This document shows, in pieces, positions 10,577-19,219 of a stretch of DNA of 64,000 nucleotides. Each line of letters begins with the position of its first letter. Within the stretch, counting starts at the first letter, position 1. The DNA is taken from the NCBI GenBank assembly GCA_029310945.1, contig JARJFC010000022.1, forward strand, positions 1 to 64,000. Direction: 5' to 3'. Origin of the DNA: Leptospira sp. 96542 (GTDB lineage Bacteria; Spirochaetota; Leptospiria; Leptospirales; Leptospiraceae). Under the pieces are notes generated by a model. That model saw only the letters and a program-made list of their open reading frames with translations. It made no database searches and had not been told where the DNA came from. The position numbers and the translations under genes are program-made.

Positions 10577-11443
10577 TTAAGAGATCGCTTCCGCTCCCCC
10601 GACAATTTCTGAAATTTCTTGTGTGATTTTTGCCTGACGCACTCGGTTGTAACCCCGAGTCAGAACTTTGATCATTTCACCGGCAGCATCCGTAGCAGCC
10701 TTCATGGCAATGCGGCGTGCAATGTGTTCGGAAGCAACTGATTCCAAGATGATCTTCACAAATGTAGTTTTGATAACGAGTGGCAAAAGATTTTCCAAGA
10801 TCGTTTTTGGATCTGGCTCATACAATATCTCTGGTCCAGAATCTTTTCCGGTGTTCTCCTCCATAGTGAGTGGAAGAACAGATGTGATTTCTGGCCTTTG
10901 GTTTGCCGCTGATAAATAGTGTGTAGAAATGATTTCCACCGCATCCACAGTTTCGTTTGCAAACCTTTCCATAAAGTAAGTGGCCAAATCGTTGGCCTCT
11001 TTCGAACCGGCTTTGTCATCGATATTGGTATAAGACGTTACAGTTTCGATCCTAGCGAATTTAAAGAAGGCAATTGCTTTCTTACCAGCCGCATGGATTT
11101 CCACTTCCACACCTTTTGATTTTAATTCTTCCATTCGGTTTTTCACCATTTTTAAAATAGAAGAATTGAAACCACCACATAACCCACGATTTGCGGTGAT
11201 GGCAAGGATTGCCACCTTACGGATTTTGTCCGGTTTACGTAAAAAAGGGCTTTGGATGATTGAGGCCAAACTGGAAAGCGATGACACAAGCTCACGCGTC
11301 AGATCAGCATACGGTTTGGCCGCATTGACCTTATTCGAAGCTTTTTTCGCCTTCGCAGTGGAGACCATCTCCATAGTTCGAGTGATCTTTCTCGTGTTTT
11401 TGACCGAGGTGATCCTCTTTTTTATCTCACGCGGTGTCGCCAA
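10577..11443 (-). CDS. atpG: ATP synthase F1 gamma subunit
   Basis: This is the rotor shaft of F1. It has 288 residues. The N-terminal coiled-coil strand ([20 protein letters not shown], residues 1-20) and the C-terminal one ([18 protein letters not shown], then [19 protein letters not shown]) are the two most conserved parts of the family and both are intact. It starts 11 bases after atpA. Confidence 0.97.
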   Translation of the reverse strand: MATPREIKKRITSVKNTRKITRTMEMVSTAKAKKASNKVNAAKPYADLTRELVSSLSSLASIIQSPFLRKPDKIRKVAILAITANRGLCGGFNSSILKMVKNRMEELKSKGVEVEIHAAGKKAIAFFKFARIETVTSYTNIDDKAGSKEANDLATYFMERFANETVDAVEIISTHYLSAANQRPEITSVLPLTMEENTGKDSGPEILYEPDPKTILENLLPLVIKTTFVKIILESVASEHIARRIAMKAATDAAGEMIKVLTRGYNRVRQAKITQEISEIVGGAEAIS

Positions 11444-11454
11444 GATCTTTCCCC

Positions 11455-12969
11455 TTAGTTATTCTTTGCTAAAAAATGTTCAACAATCGATTTGATTGTT
11501 TTTTGAAGAGCCGCTTCGCCTTTCACTTCTTTTGCAGTTCGGATTTCTTCCAAAATTTCAGGGTGTTGTTCCCTAACTGTTTTGAGAAGGTATTGTTCGA
11601 ACTCGCGAACCTTCGCTGTTGGGATCGCATCCACAAACCCTTTGGTCACAGCAAAAATGGAAATCACTTGCTCCTCTACAGGAGAAGGTGAATTGTTTGG
11701 TTGTTTTAAAATTTCAAGTACTCGGTAACCTCGGTCAAGCTGGGCTTGGGTCACTGGGTCTAGTTCAGTTCCCAATTGTGCAAAAGCTTCTAAGTCACGG
11801 AACTGAGCCAAATCTGACTTCAATGTTCCCGCAACCTTCTTCATGGCTTTGATCTGTGCGGCAGATCCAACCCGTGAAACGGAAATTCCCACGTCCACAG
11901 CTGGGCGTAGACCCGAAGCAAAAAGATTGGATTGGAGGTAAATCTGACCATCAGTGATTGAAATCACATTGGTTGGGATATAAGCTGAAACCTCTCCTTC
12001 TTGGGTTTCGATGATGGGGAGTGCTGTCATTGACCCACCACCAAATTTATCATCCAATTTTGCGGCTCTTTCAAGGAGACGAGAGTGGAGGTAGAATACG
12101 TCTCCTGGGTATGCTTCACGACCTGGTGGCCTTCTGAGTAAAAGACACATTTGGCGGTAAGCCACCGCTTGTTTGGAAAGATCATCGTAAACTACGAGTG
12201 TTGCCTTTCCTTCGTCATACATAAAATACTCTGCCATGGCCGCACCAGAATAAGGTGCAATGAATAAAAGTGGAGCTGGTTCCGATGCATTTGCCGAAAC
12301 GATGATGGTATAATCCAAAGCACCTTTTTCGCGCAACATCTCGATGGTGGAGGCAACAGTTGATGCCTTTTGTCCGATCGCGACATACACACAAACAACA
12401 CCTTTTCCTTTTTGGTTGATGATGGTGTCGATGGCAATGGAAGTTTTACCAGTTCCACGGTCACCAATGATGAGTTCTCTCTGTCCACGTCCAATTGGGA
12501 TCATGGCGTCAATTGCTTTGATTCCAGTTTGCATCGGTTCGTTGACCGATTTTCTCATGGCAATGCCTGGAGCAGGCGACTCAACTGGTCGGGATTTTTT
12601 TGCATTGAGTGGGCCTTTTCCGTCCACTGGTTCCCCAAGAGGGTTTACCACACGACCCAAAAGTTCAGGCCCAACTGGAACTTCGAAGATTTTACCAACA
12701 CGTTTGACCGTAAAACCTTCTTGGATTTTTGTATAATCTCCAAAAATAACTACCCCAACAGAATTTTCTTCTAAGTTGAAGGCTTGGCCACGAACCCCAT
12801 TCTGGAATTCGATGAGCTCGCCTGACATTACGTTATTGAGTCCGTAAACCCGAGCAATCCCGTCCCCTACTTCGAGAACAGTACCCACTTCCTCTACTTG
12901 GAGATCTTTATTGAAATTTTTGATTTCTGCCTTTAGTACCGATGTTACTTCGTCTGTTTTAATTTTCAT
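11455..12969 (-). CDS. atpA: ATP synthase F1 alpha subunit
   Basis: This is the non-catalytic nucleotide-binding subunit of F1. It has 504 residues. The P-loop is [15 protein letters not shown], followed by [13 protein letters not shown] and the arginine-finger region [21 protein letters not shown] segment (read here as [17 protein letters not shown]). The start overlaps the end of atpH by 11 bases, which suggests translational coupling. Confidence 0.98.
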   Translation of the reverse strand: MKIKTDEVTSVLKAEIKNFNKDLQVEEVGTVLEVGDGIARVYGLNNVMSGELIEFQNGVRGQAFNLEENSVGVVIFGDYTKIQEGFTVKRVGKIFEVPVGPELLGRVVNPLGEPVDGKGPLNAKKSRPVESPAPGIAMRKSVNEPMQTGIKAIDAMIPIGRGQRELIIGDRGTGKTSIAIDTIINQKGKGVVCVYVAIGQKASTVASTIEMLREKGALDYTIIVSANASEPAPLLFIAPYSGAAMAEYFMYDEGKATLVVYDDLSKQAVAYRQMCLLLRRPPGREAYPGDVFYLHSRLLERAAKLDDKFGGGSMTALPIIETQEGEVSAYIPTNVISITDGQIYLQSNLFASGLRPAVDVGISVSRVGSAAQIKAMKKVAGTLKSDLAQFRDLEAFAQLGTELDPVTQAQLDRGYRVLEILKQPNNSPSPVEEQVISIFAVTKGFVDAIPTAKVREFEQYLLKTVREQHPEILEEIRTAKEVKGEAALQKTIKSIVEHFLAKNN

Positions 12970-13528
12970 ACATTGCTCCGACTGGGATTTTCTTTTGGAG
13001 GAGAGCCTCTCGGGTTCCGTCTAATTTGGCACGGATCGAGGCATCTATAAGGAAGTCGTCTATATACAGTTTGAATCCACCGATGAGGTGTGGATCTGTC
13101 GTTTCCGTCACACGGAGTTCACGACCAAATTTTGATGAGATGGTTTTTGTAATTTTTGCCAAAACATCGGAACCCAAAGATTCTTTTGAAATGACACGTA
13201 AAGAGCTGCGGTTTTTCAATCCATCCACCAAGGTCTTATAGTCTTCCAAAATATCTTGGAAATAAAGGAATCTATTTTTGCGAACAACGAGTGTTACAAA
13301 ATTAGCGACAATGTCGGATGCTTTACCGCGAACCGATTTTTCAGCAGTTTTCTCCTTCTCCTTTGGATCAACCAAAGGAGAGAGAAAATAATGGCGAATG
13401 GAATCCTCGGAAAAGAGAACACCTATTATGGCAGATAATTCCTCTTCCGTCGACTCAAGTGAGTTAGATTCTTTGGCTAACTCGAGTAATGCCGTTGCGT
13501 AAACCTTTGAAATTTGGTTCAGACTCAT
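12959..13528 (-). CDS. atpH: ATP synthase F1 delta subunit
   Basis: This is the peripheral-stalk subunit joining F1 to the b subunit (OSCP-like). It has 189 residues. The N-terminal helical domain begins [15 protein letters not shown]. The C-terminal signature is [20 protein letters not shown] followed by [11 protein letters not shown]. It overlaps atpF by 4 bases and atpA by 11 bases. Confidence 0.95.
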   Translation of the reverse strand: MSLNQISKVYATALLELAKESNSLESTEEELSAIIGVLFSEDSIRHYFLSPLVDPKEKEKTAEKSVRGKASDIVANFVTLVVRKNRFLYFQDILEDYKTLVDGLKNRSSLRVISKESLGSDVLAKITKTISSKFGRELRVTETTDPHLIGGFKLYIDDFLIDASIRAKLDGTREALLQKKIPVGAMYEN

Positions 13529-14049
13529 TTTAATTTTAGTTTATCTAGTTTCGAAATTTCTTTTTCTACAAAGGAGATATAATCTTCCTTCTTTAATTGT
13601 TTCTCTAAGATTTCAGAAGCGATGAGAACAGACATTTCCACAATTTGTGTTTGCATTTCAGAAAGTGCTTTGCTCTTCGCAAGTTCGATTTCGCGGAGGG
13701 CACTGTCTTTTATGTTTTTCACTTCTTGGTTGGTTTCTTCTGTCAACTTGCTTCGGAGAGCAAGAGCATCCCTTTTGCCTTCTTCGACAATTTTATGGGC
13801 TTCTTCTGTCGCTTGGTGGAGTTTGTCTTTGTATTCTTTTAAAGAAAGCTCCGCCTCTTTTCTAAGAGATTCTGCTTTGCCAATATCATCTTGAATCCCC
13901 GAAGCTCGTTCCTCGAGGGCATGCAAGATTTTGTCCCACGCAAATTTTTTAAGAACTATGACGACAATGCTAAAAGTGGCCAGGGTCCAGATAACCAGAC
14001 CCGGATTGACTTTCAGCAAATTGAAGCCGGAAGCCGCGAGGAGCACCAA
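13525..14049 (-). CDS. atpF: ATP synthase Fo b subunit
   Basis: This is the membrane-anchored peripheral stalk. It has 174 residues: one N-terminal membrane helix (LVIWTLATFSIVVIVLKKFAW, first part residues 18-37) and then a long charged coiled coil (ALEERASGIQDDIGKAESL, ELSLKEYKDKLHQATEEAHK). It starts 2 bases after atpE and overlaps atpH by 4 bases. There is a single b gene, so a homodimeric stalk is expected. Confidence 0.95.
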   Translation of the reverse strand: MVLLAASGFNLLKVNPGLVIWTLATFSIVVIVLKKFAWDKILHALEERASGIQDDIGKAESLRKEAELSLKEYKDKLHQATEEAHKIVEEGKRDALALRSKLTEETNQEVKNIKDSALREIELAKSKALSEMQTQIVEMSVLIASEILEKQLKKEDYISFVEKEISKLDKLKLK

Positions 14050-14051
14050 AA

Positions 14052-14336
14052 CTATTGTCCTTGTTCTACTTTAGGGGCAGAAGCACCAATTGTTTTGTCA
14101 ATTGAGCCATTGAGTTTAAGCGCGATGAGAAGAGCAATTACCACTGCGAAAAGTGCTGCACCTTCAATCATACCTGCTGCTACGTAAAGAACGAGTTGGA
14201 TTTTTCCCGCTGCTTCAGGTTGGCGGCTAATGCTTTCTGCCACTGATCCACCAATTCTACCAATACCGATGCCTGCACCAAGTAATGCAAGTCCTGCTGC
14301 GAGTCCTACTGCGATGTATCCTAAACCGAATTCCAT
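14052..14336 (-). CDS. atpE: ATP synthase Fo c subunit
   Basis: This is the proteolipid ring subunit. It has 94 residues and two membrane helices joined by the polar loop SRQPEAAGKI. The ion-binding carboxylate is Glu 58 in AGMIEGAALF. The residue after it is Gly rather than the Ser/Thr typical of sodium-binding c subunits, so proton coupling is more likely. A C-terminal tail of about 20 residues (NGSIDKTIGASAPKVEQGQ) is longer than in E. coli. The ribosome site AGGAG precedes the ATG. Confidence 0.96.
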   Translation of the reverse strand: MEFGLGYIAVGLAAGLALLGAGIGIGRIGGSVAESISRQPEAAGKIQLVLYVAAGMIEGAALFAVVIALLIALKLNGSIDKTIGASAPKVEQGQ

Positions 14337-14384
14337 TGTTTTCGTTTCACTCCTGTGTGTTTTATAATCTAAATAAAACCAATG

Positions 14385-15503
14385 TTAATGTCTATGCATC
14401 ACTGTTCCGATAAAAACGGACGTTAGCAAAGAAAATATGAACGCTTGTAGAAATGCTACAAGTAGTTCTAAAAAGTAAATGAGCACAGAACTGAGTACAG
14501 ACACTGGTGCAATCAGATAACTCTCGCTCATAAAGATAAAACCAAGCAAAGCAAGGATCATAACGTGGCCTGCTGTCATGTTGGCAAGCAACCTCATCGT
14601 AAGCGCAAACGAACGTGCAATATGAGTGACGATGAATTCAAGTACCCACATGAGTGGCCAAAGTGGGATGGGCACACCCTTCGGAACCGCATGGGCAACA
14701 AAGGAAAAGCCTTGGTAGGAGAAGGCAGTTCCATAAATCGTAAGCAATGTGATGGATGCTAAGGAAAGAGTAACGCCGATGTCCCCAGTTGGTGTGATGC
14801 CCGACCAAATTTGTCCAAAGGTATGGAGTGCGTGCGGTGTTTGGAGACCCAAACCAAAAAACTTTTGATCAAGTGCCACAAGCCCATCGGAAGCCGCTAC
14901 TGAGAGCTCACCCACAGAAGGGATAAGGCCAAATAGGTTACAGAAAAGGATAAAGAAAAATAAAGAAAAGATATAGTGGTAGTAAGAATGGCCGTGGTGG
15001 TCGAGAGAAGAGTCCACTACGTTTTCTTTCAAATAGGTAACAAAGGCTTCCACACAGGAAGTGAACTTATTATGAACCTTTTTTGGATTGCGGGCGATGA
15101 GATTGGCCGCAGGGATAAAGACAATAAAGAGAAAAAAACAAACGATCCACATCATGGTCACTCGTTTGGTGATGTGGAGGTCAAGCCCACCCACAAAATG
15201 GTAACGGACACCATGGTCGTCAAAAACGTCGTGATTCTCTGGATCAAAGCCAGGCTCGCCCTCAACTACCTTGGTTCCACCAATATTGAAAGGGAAGATA
15301 GGTGCATCCCCCAAGTGGTGTGCCATCACTTCCGAAAAGTCAAACCCTTCGTCATGGTTTTGGCTACCAGATTCACTGGCAAAAAGGTTGGTAAAACTGA
15401 GGGAAAAAACTAATAAAAAAGAGAAAATGACCCGATATTTAGACTTATTTTCCACTGAAATAGCTCGCAAATACAAGGAAAAGAAGGTTGAGGAAATAGG
15501 CAA
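14385..15503 (-). CDS. atpB: ATP synthase Fo a subunit, with signal-peptide-like N-terminus
   Basis: This is the stator channel subunit. The essential arginine lies in FALTMRLLANMTAGH, and the last helices are typical. The N-terminus is unusual: a signal-peptide-like stretch (VIFSFLLVFSLSFTNLFASE) is followed by about 60 acidic and His-rich residues before the first core helix, a long form also known from Bacteroidetes-type enzymes. The ATG used overlaps atpI by 59 bases. An in-frame GTG at 15455, directly before the signal-like stretch, overlaps by only 11 bases and is the more likely start. atpE follows after 48 bases. Confidence 0.94.
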   Translation of the reverse strand: MPISSTFFSLYLRAISVENKSKYRVIFSFLLVFSLSFTNLFASESGSQNHDEGFDFSEVMAHHLGDAPIFPFNIGGTKVVEGEPGFDPENHDVFDDHGVRYHFVGGLDLHITKRVTMMWIVCFFLFIVFIPAANLIARNPKKVHNKFTSCVEAFVTYLKENVVDSSLDHHGHSYYHYIFSLFFFILFCNLFGLIPSVGELSVAASDGLVALDQKFFGLGLQTPHALHTFGQIWSGITPTGDIGVTLSLASITLLTIYGTAFSYQGFSFVAHAVPKGVPIPLWPLMWVLEFIVTHIARSFALTMRLLANMTAGHVMILALLGFIFMSESYLIAPVSVLSSVLIYFLELLVAFLQAFIFSLLTSVFIGTVMHRH

Positions 15504-15825
15504 TTAAAAATCCAGAAGTTGCCTCAAAAGGGTACTCTAGGACAAGAATTGTGGTCAAAACAGCAAGATTCACAAAAAAAGAGAGAAAAACTGTGAATAA
15601 TGGGAAGCCTGATTCGACCAAAGCTGGTATTTTTCGTGGCAAAAGCCGAAGTTGCAAAATGGAAATTTGGATACTGAAGGACAAAAAATACCCAATCCAA
15701 AAGATAAAACGATAACCTTCCTCCACCAAACCAAAGGTTATGGGGAAACCAAGAAGAGTAACAACAACTAAATAGGAAAGATAGTGTTTATAAAAATGTT
15801 TGGTATCAAAGGTATTAAAATCCAC
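15445..15825 (-). CDS. atpI: AtpI-like four-helix membrane protein (ATP synthase subunit I)
   Basis: This is a 126-residue protein with four predicted membrane helices (YLVVVTLLGFPITFGLV, FIFWIGYFLSFSIQISIL, FTVFLSFFVNLAVLTTIL and LIAYFLNLLFLVFASYF). Position rather than sequence identifies it: it lies directly before atpB, where atpI is placed in many operons. AtpI proteins help assemble the c ring. An Arg/Pro pair (RLLPRKIPAL) lies between helices 2 and 3. It begins 5 bases after the upstream lipoprotein gene. Confidence 0.65.
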   Translation of the reverse strand: MDFNTFDTKHFYKHYLSYLVVVTLLGFPITFGLVEEGYRFIFWIGYFLSFSIQISILQLRLLPRKIPALVESGFPLFTVFLSFFVNLAVLTTILVLEYPFEATSGFLIAYFLNLLFLVFASYFSGK

Positions 15826-15830
15826 TGTGT

Positions 15831-16955
15831 TTACTTTGGGAGATTGTACTTCGTATTCAAATAGAAAAAAACTTTTTGAATCTCATCCTCTGAAAGGTCA
15901 GTATGGAAGTATAAAATTTCGGCGATTTCCCCGTCCATATTTCCGTTGGATACAAAATAAGAATCTGGTTGGCTACCGCCACTCAAATCATACAGGTTGG
16001 TTGGATTTGTATCATCTCCGACCAAAACTCCATTTCGGTATTCACGTATCCTAGTACGAAGGGTTTGGACAGAAGCCAATGAAAAATAATTCGGAGTGAT
16101 GGCCGAAAGGGTGGATATATTTGCGCAAGCCAAACCATTGACACATTGTACGAAAAAACCCTCTAACGTTGAAAAAGCAAGCTCCCTCCCATATTGGAAC
16201 TGCAAGTTCAAAAGGGTGATACCAGCCGGATTCCCACCATAATATTTAAATACAGCGAAAAAACTCCCACTATCGTTTCCACCATACAAACCCAACGCCC
16301 CACTCGCTTTAATTAGTTGCGAATCACTCACATCGTTAAAGTGAAGGGAAGGATACCCGTTCACTTGGTTCATCCGAAAGATTGGTTGTTGTGAAAGAAC
16401 GGACTGTTCCAGATGATTCGCATACCCGCTCTGGTCATTCCAAACACTCACACCGGCTCCATCGTTTAACGAAAGTTTATCTGCCATAAGCCAGATGCGC
16501 AGGCTGCCAGACCCAAGGGCTCTCGGTGCAACCAAAACCACCGTGTATTCACGACTGGCTCCCCCTTCTCCAAACAAAACATATTTAAGAGGAGAAAGGT
16601 AAGAATTGGAAGTGACATTGTTCTCTTGGGGGATCCCATCCACGAACACGGAACTTGCGTTTGTTTTGAACGCCGCCACGTAACTGCCAATGGAATTATT
16701 TTCCGAAGCCAAAACAATTTGGTTGCCAGTAATGACACCTTTTACTCCGAGGGATGGGATGTTATATTCCAACATCTCTGGAAATGACAAAGAAAAGGTC
16801 TGGTTACAAGTGGGTGACCAGTCACCGAGTAAAAATTTTGTCACAACCGTATTTTGGAATATGGACCCATTCGGATCACAGGGGTTAGTTAGCAAAACTT
16901 CCTTACAGCCAAAATTCAGTAAAGTTAAAATACATAAAAAGGCGAACCGAAACAT
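15831..16955 (-). CDS. Lipoprotein with C-terminal LamG/concanavalin-like domain
   Basis: This is a 374-residue protein with a signal peptide ending in a spirochaetal lipobox (LTLLNFGCKE; Cys near residue 17). About 110 residues resembling an N-terminal cadherin/IPT-type beta domain follow. A laminin-G/concanavalin-like jelly roll spans the rest: SVWNDQSGYANHLEQS, YPSLHFNDVSDSQLI, then IREYRNGVLVGDD and GEIAEILYFHTDLSEDEI, a common ending in LamG_3-type domains that bind sugars or matrix. The start at 16955 (MFRFAFLC) gives a normal signal peptide; an ATG at 16976 adds seven residues. It lies between ilvB and atpI, 5 bases before the latter, so it is probably transcribed with the atp genes. 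Confidence 0.75.
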   Translation of the reverse strand: MFRFAFLCILTLLNFGCKEVLLTNPCDPNGSIFQNTVVTKFLLGDWSPTCNQTFSLSFPEMLEYNIPSLGVKGVITGNQIVLASENNSIGSYVAAFKTNASSVFVDGIPQENNVTSNSYLSPLKYVLFGEGGASREYTVVLVAPRALGSGSLRIWLMADKLSLNDGAGVSVWNDQSGYANHLEQSVLSQQPIFRMNQVNGYPSLHFNDVSDSQLIKASGALGLYGGNDSGSFFAVFKYYGGNPAGITLLNLQFQYGRELAFSTLEGFFVQCVNGLACANISTLSAITPNYFSLASVQTLRTRIREYRNGVLVGDDTNPTNLYDLSGGSQPDSYFVSNGNMDGEIAEILYFHTDLSEDEIQKVFFYLNTKYNLPK

Positions 16956-17008
16956 CAACAGTCTTTCGTTTGGCATACAGATTGTACGGAAAAAAATTTA
17001 ATTCCTAC

Positions 17009-17033
17009 TGCCATGGGGCGCCCCCCTATGGCA
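17009..17033 (-). terminator. Strong GC hairpin after ilvB
   Basis: TGCCAT and ATGGCA flank a GGGG/CCCC inner stem, giving a near-perfect hairpin 50 bases after the ilvB stop. On the minus strand a T-run (seven T) follows, but only after about 12 bases, so it is an imperfect intrinsic terminator. It probably separates ilvB from the lipoprotein-atp transcript. Confidence 0.55.
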
Positions 17034-17082
17034 AAAGGTAAAGCATTAGAAAATCTTTTCTTTCATATTTTTATGTTACGAA

Positions 17083-18762
17083 TTAAAGAGAGGCCTCCAC
17101 TGGCCCAAGGAGAAATTCCTGGTTTGATTTGCCCCCTGGAACAAAGGGATACACCCCGAGTTCCATAGGGATTTCCACTTCGATGAGAAGTGGGCCAAAG
17201 TTTTTTAAACCCTCTTCCATTTCCAAGTCCGCACCAAATTCATTCTTTTGGATGTATGGAATTCCAAAACTCTTTGCGAGAAGCTTAAAATTTGGTTGGT
17301 AGTCAAATTTTGAACCCGAATGGATTTTGCCGTAAAATAAATCCTGCTGTTGTTTCACAAGACCCAAGTGATGGTTATTGAACAAAATGATCTTTATATT
17401 CAAGTTGTGTTCTGCCACAGTCGCCAACTCCTGTAGGTTCATCATGATGGAACCGTCGCCCGTAAAACAAAGAACAGTTGCTTTTTCCTGAGTCAGGGCA
17501 ACCCCAATGGAGGTGGGGATTCCAAAACCCATGGTTCCTTGCCCACCAGAAGTGATCCACTCGCCTGGGTTTTTAAAAGGAAAATGCTGCGCCACCCACA
17601 TTTGGTGTTGACCAACATCTGTTAGAATGAACCGTTCTCCCGTAACCATAGAATCCAAACATTCAAAAAAATCAGATTTTGCATCCAAAATGCCTTTCGA
17701 CTTTGGGTGTTTTATAAACCAATTGTTTTCTCCTAAGATCTCATCCCCTTTGTACATTAGGAGTGAATCCAATACCAAACTCAAATCACAAGAAATGGAT
17801 AGATCTGGGATTTTATTCTTTCCAATTTCTCTTCTGCTAATATCAACATGGATGATTTTGGCTTGGTTGCAAAAAGATTCAATTTTGCCTGTGGCTCTAT
17901 CATCAAACCGAACACCCAAAGCAATGAGTAAATCACATTTCGCCAAAGACTCGTTTGCATCGGTTGTACCATGCATGCCCATCATCCCCAAATATGTTGG
18001 ATCATCTTTTGTAAATATGCCAAGACCCATAAGAGTGGAAACAACAGGGATCTGAAACCTATTGACAAATTCCCTTAACTTTTTGTAAGTGGGATGCGAT
18101 TTTGCCCCACCACCAATATAGAGTAGTGGATATTTTGAACATTCTAATAATTTGAAAAAATTATGAACAAAATTTTCCAATTCAGTTGGATCAACTGTTT
18201 GAATATTTAGTTTTGTTTCTTTTGGCAGATTGGATTGCGAAATTCCAAAATCGATCCTTGCTGTTTGGATGTCTTTGGGGATATCAATCCAAACTGGACC
18301 TTTTTTGCCTTCCATTGCGATAACGAAAGCTTCCTCCAAAACATAAGGGATATCATTCGGATTTTGGACATGGTAGGCTTTTTTTGTTATCGATTGGACT
18401 ATCCTTGTGGTGTCGAGTTCTTGGAATGCATCTGTGCCAATCAAGTCTGTTGGAACTTGTCCAGAAAACACAATAAGGGGAACGGAATCTCTGAAAGCAT
18501 CGGCAACAGCTGTGAAAAGATTGGCAACTCCTGGCCCCGAAGAAACAAAAACAGGCGTTACACTATTTGAAGTGCGCGCCCGACCTTGTGCGATGAAACC
18601 AGCACCTTGTTCATGGCGCGCCAAGATGTGTTTGATTTTTGATTTTCCCAAAGCGTGGTAAAGTGGTAAGATGGTTCCCCCAGGAATGCCAGGAACCCAA
18701 ATGATATTTTTTGATTCTAAATACTGAATGATAAACTCAGCAACTGTGATATGATTTTCCAT
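17083..18762 (-). CDS. ilvB: Acetolactate synthase large subunit (ThDP-dependent)
   Basis: This enzyme condenses pyruvate to acetolactate (or with 2-ketobutyrate) for valine, leucine and isoleucine synthesis. It has 559 residues. The ThDP-activating Glu is in RHEQGAGFIAQG (Glu 51). The cofactor motif is GDGSIMMNLQELATVAEHN, ending in ILFNNHHLGL. The central FAD/Rossmann domain has LYIGGGAKSH and MGMHGTTDAN. There is no ilvN regulatory-subunit gene nearby. A ribosome site (AGGAG) lies six bases before the ATG. The leader upstream encodes a Leu/Val-rich peptide and hairpins, which fits branched-chain amino-acid attenuation and supports a biosynthetic rather than a fermentative role. Other ThDP decarboxylases share this fold, so the exact product is probable, not proven. 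Confidence 0.88.
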   Translation of the reverse strand: MENHITVAEFIIQYLESKNIIWVPGIPGGTILPLYHALGKSKIKHILARHEQGAGFIAQGRARTSNSVTPVFVSSGPGVANLFTAVADAFRDSVPLIVFSGQVPTDLIGTDAFQELDTTRIVQSITKKAYHVQNPNDIPYVLEEAFVIAMEGKKGPVWIDIPKDIQTARIDFGISQSNLPKETKLNIQTVDPTELENFVHNFFKLLECSKYPLLYIGGGAKSHPTYKKLREFVNRFQIPVVSTLMGLGIFTKDDPTYLGMMGMHGTTDANESLAKCDLLIALGVRFDDRATGKIESFCNQAKIIHVDISRREIGKNKIPDLSISCDLSLVLDSLLMYKGDEILGENNWFIKHPKSKGILDAKSDFFECLDSMVTGERFILTDVGQHQMWVAQHFPFKNPGEWITSGGQGTMGFGIPTSIGVALTQEKATVLCFTGDGSIMMNLQELATVAEHNLNIKIILFNNHHLGLVKQQQDLFYGKIHSGSKFDYQPNFKLLAKSFGIPYIQKNEFGADLEMEEGLKNFGPLLIEVEIPMELGVYPFVPGGKSNQEFLLGPVEASL

Positions 18763-18782
18763 TTTGTCTCCTATTTCTGAAA

Positions 18783-18875
18783 CCCGCGACCTTTAGGCTT
18801 TCTGCCTCGCGGGAACCAAAAACGGTATGATCTCTACGACAGAAAGCTATGACTGTATAGGGAGACGACGACAGT
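18783..18875 (-). promoter_or_regulatory. Candidate transcription attenuator of ilvB
   Basis: Three elements follow one another on the minus strand. A possible pause stem pairs ACTGT (18875-18871) with ACAGT (18856-18852) across the Val codons of the leader peptide. The end of the leader reading frame contains GCTTTCTG (18847-18840), which is perfectly complementary to CAGAAAGC (18804-18797). That second segment lies inside a hairpin made by CCCGCGA (18813-18807) and TCGCGGG (18789-18783) with an inner GGC/GCC stem. Pairing of the first with the second would disturb the hairpin, as an antiterminator does. The T-tract after the hairpin is short (TTTC), so regulation could also act on the ilvB ribosome site, 11 bases further on. 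Confidence 0.65.
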
Positions 18876-18902
18876 GAGGAGAAGTGAAGAAAGGCTGTAC
18901 AT
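18834..18902 (-). CDS. ilv leader peptide
   Basis: This is a 22-codon reading frame upstream of ilvB. Its core is SLSSLLLTVVVSL: three consecutive Leu codons, one Thr and three consecutive Val codons (GTC three times), with two further Leu nearby. Runs of the end-product amino acids are the mark of ilv/leu attenuator leaders. It ends at TAG, 21 bases before the main hairpin, and its last codons form one arm of a possible antiterminator. The ATG has only a weak upstream site (GGAT, seven bases away). An in-frame ATG at 18959 would give a 41-residue version that also carries several Leu codons. Confidence 0.7.
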   Translation of the reverse strand: MYSLSSLLLTVVVSLYSHSFLS

Positions 18903-18991
18903 AGTTAGATCCAAATTATGAAAACACAAAAGATTGGATTTAGCTTGTAAGATCGCCATTGAATTCAGGTAAATTTGAGATTATTTCTCTG

Positions 18992-19219
18992 TCAATCAGA
19001 GTTTTTTTGTGCATTCCGAATCAAAATATAAAACGAATACCCAAAACCTAAAAAAAAGCCCACAAGTAACCAAAGTGGGCTTGTTGCCAAATACTCATCC
19101 AAATAATACCCACCGAGCACAAACAAACCGATCGATAACACAAATTCAAAACCAAGACCAGCCATGGCCATTGGGGATGGTTCTTTCTTTTTGGGATCCA
19201 AACTAATTTGCACCGACAA
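18992..19219 (-). CDS. atpZ: AtpZ/AtpI-family small membrane protein
   Basis: This is a 75-residue protein with two membrane helices (FEFVLSIGLFVLGGYYLD and LWLLVGFFLGFGYSFYIL). The family signature is present: a GxGFEF segment at the start of helix 1, GGYYLDEYLATSPLW in the loop, and a Gly-rich helix 2. AtpZ proteins act with AtpI in magnesium or calcium uptake and ATP-synthase assembly. It normally heads the atp operon; here it is separated from atpI by ilvB and a lipoprotein gene. It overlaps the end of the upstream gene by 17 bases, suggesting coupling. Confidence 0.75.
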   Translation of the reverse strand: MSVQISLDPKKKEPSPMAMAGLGFEFVLSIGLFVLGGYYLDEYLATSPLWLLVGFFLGFGYSFYILIRNAQKNSD

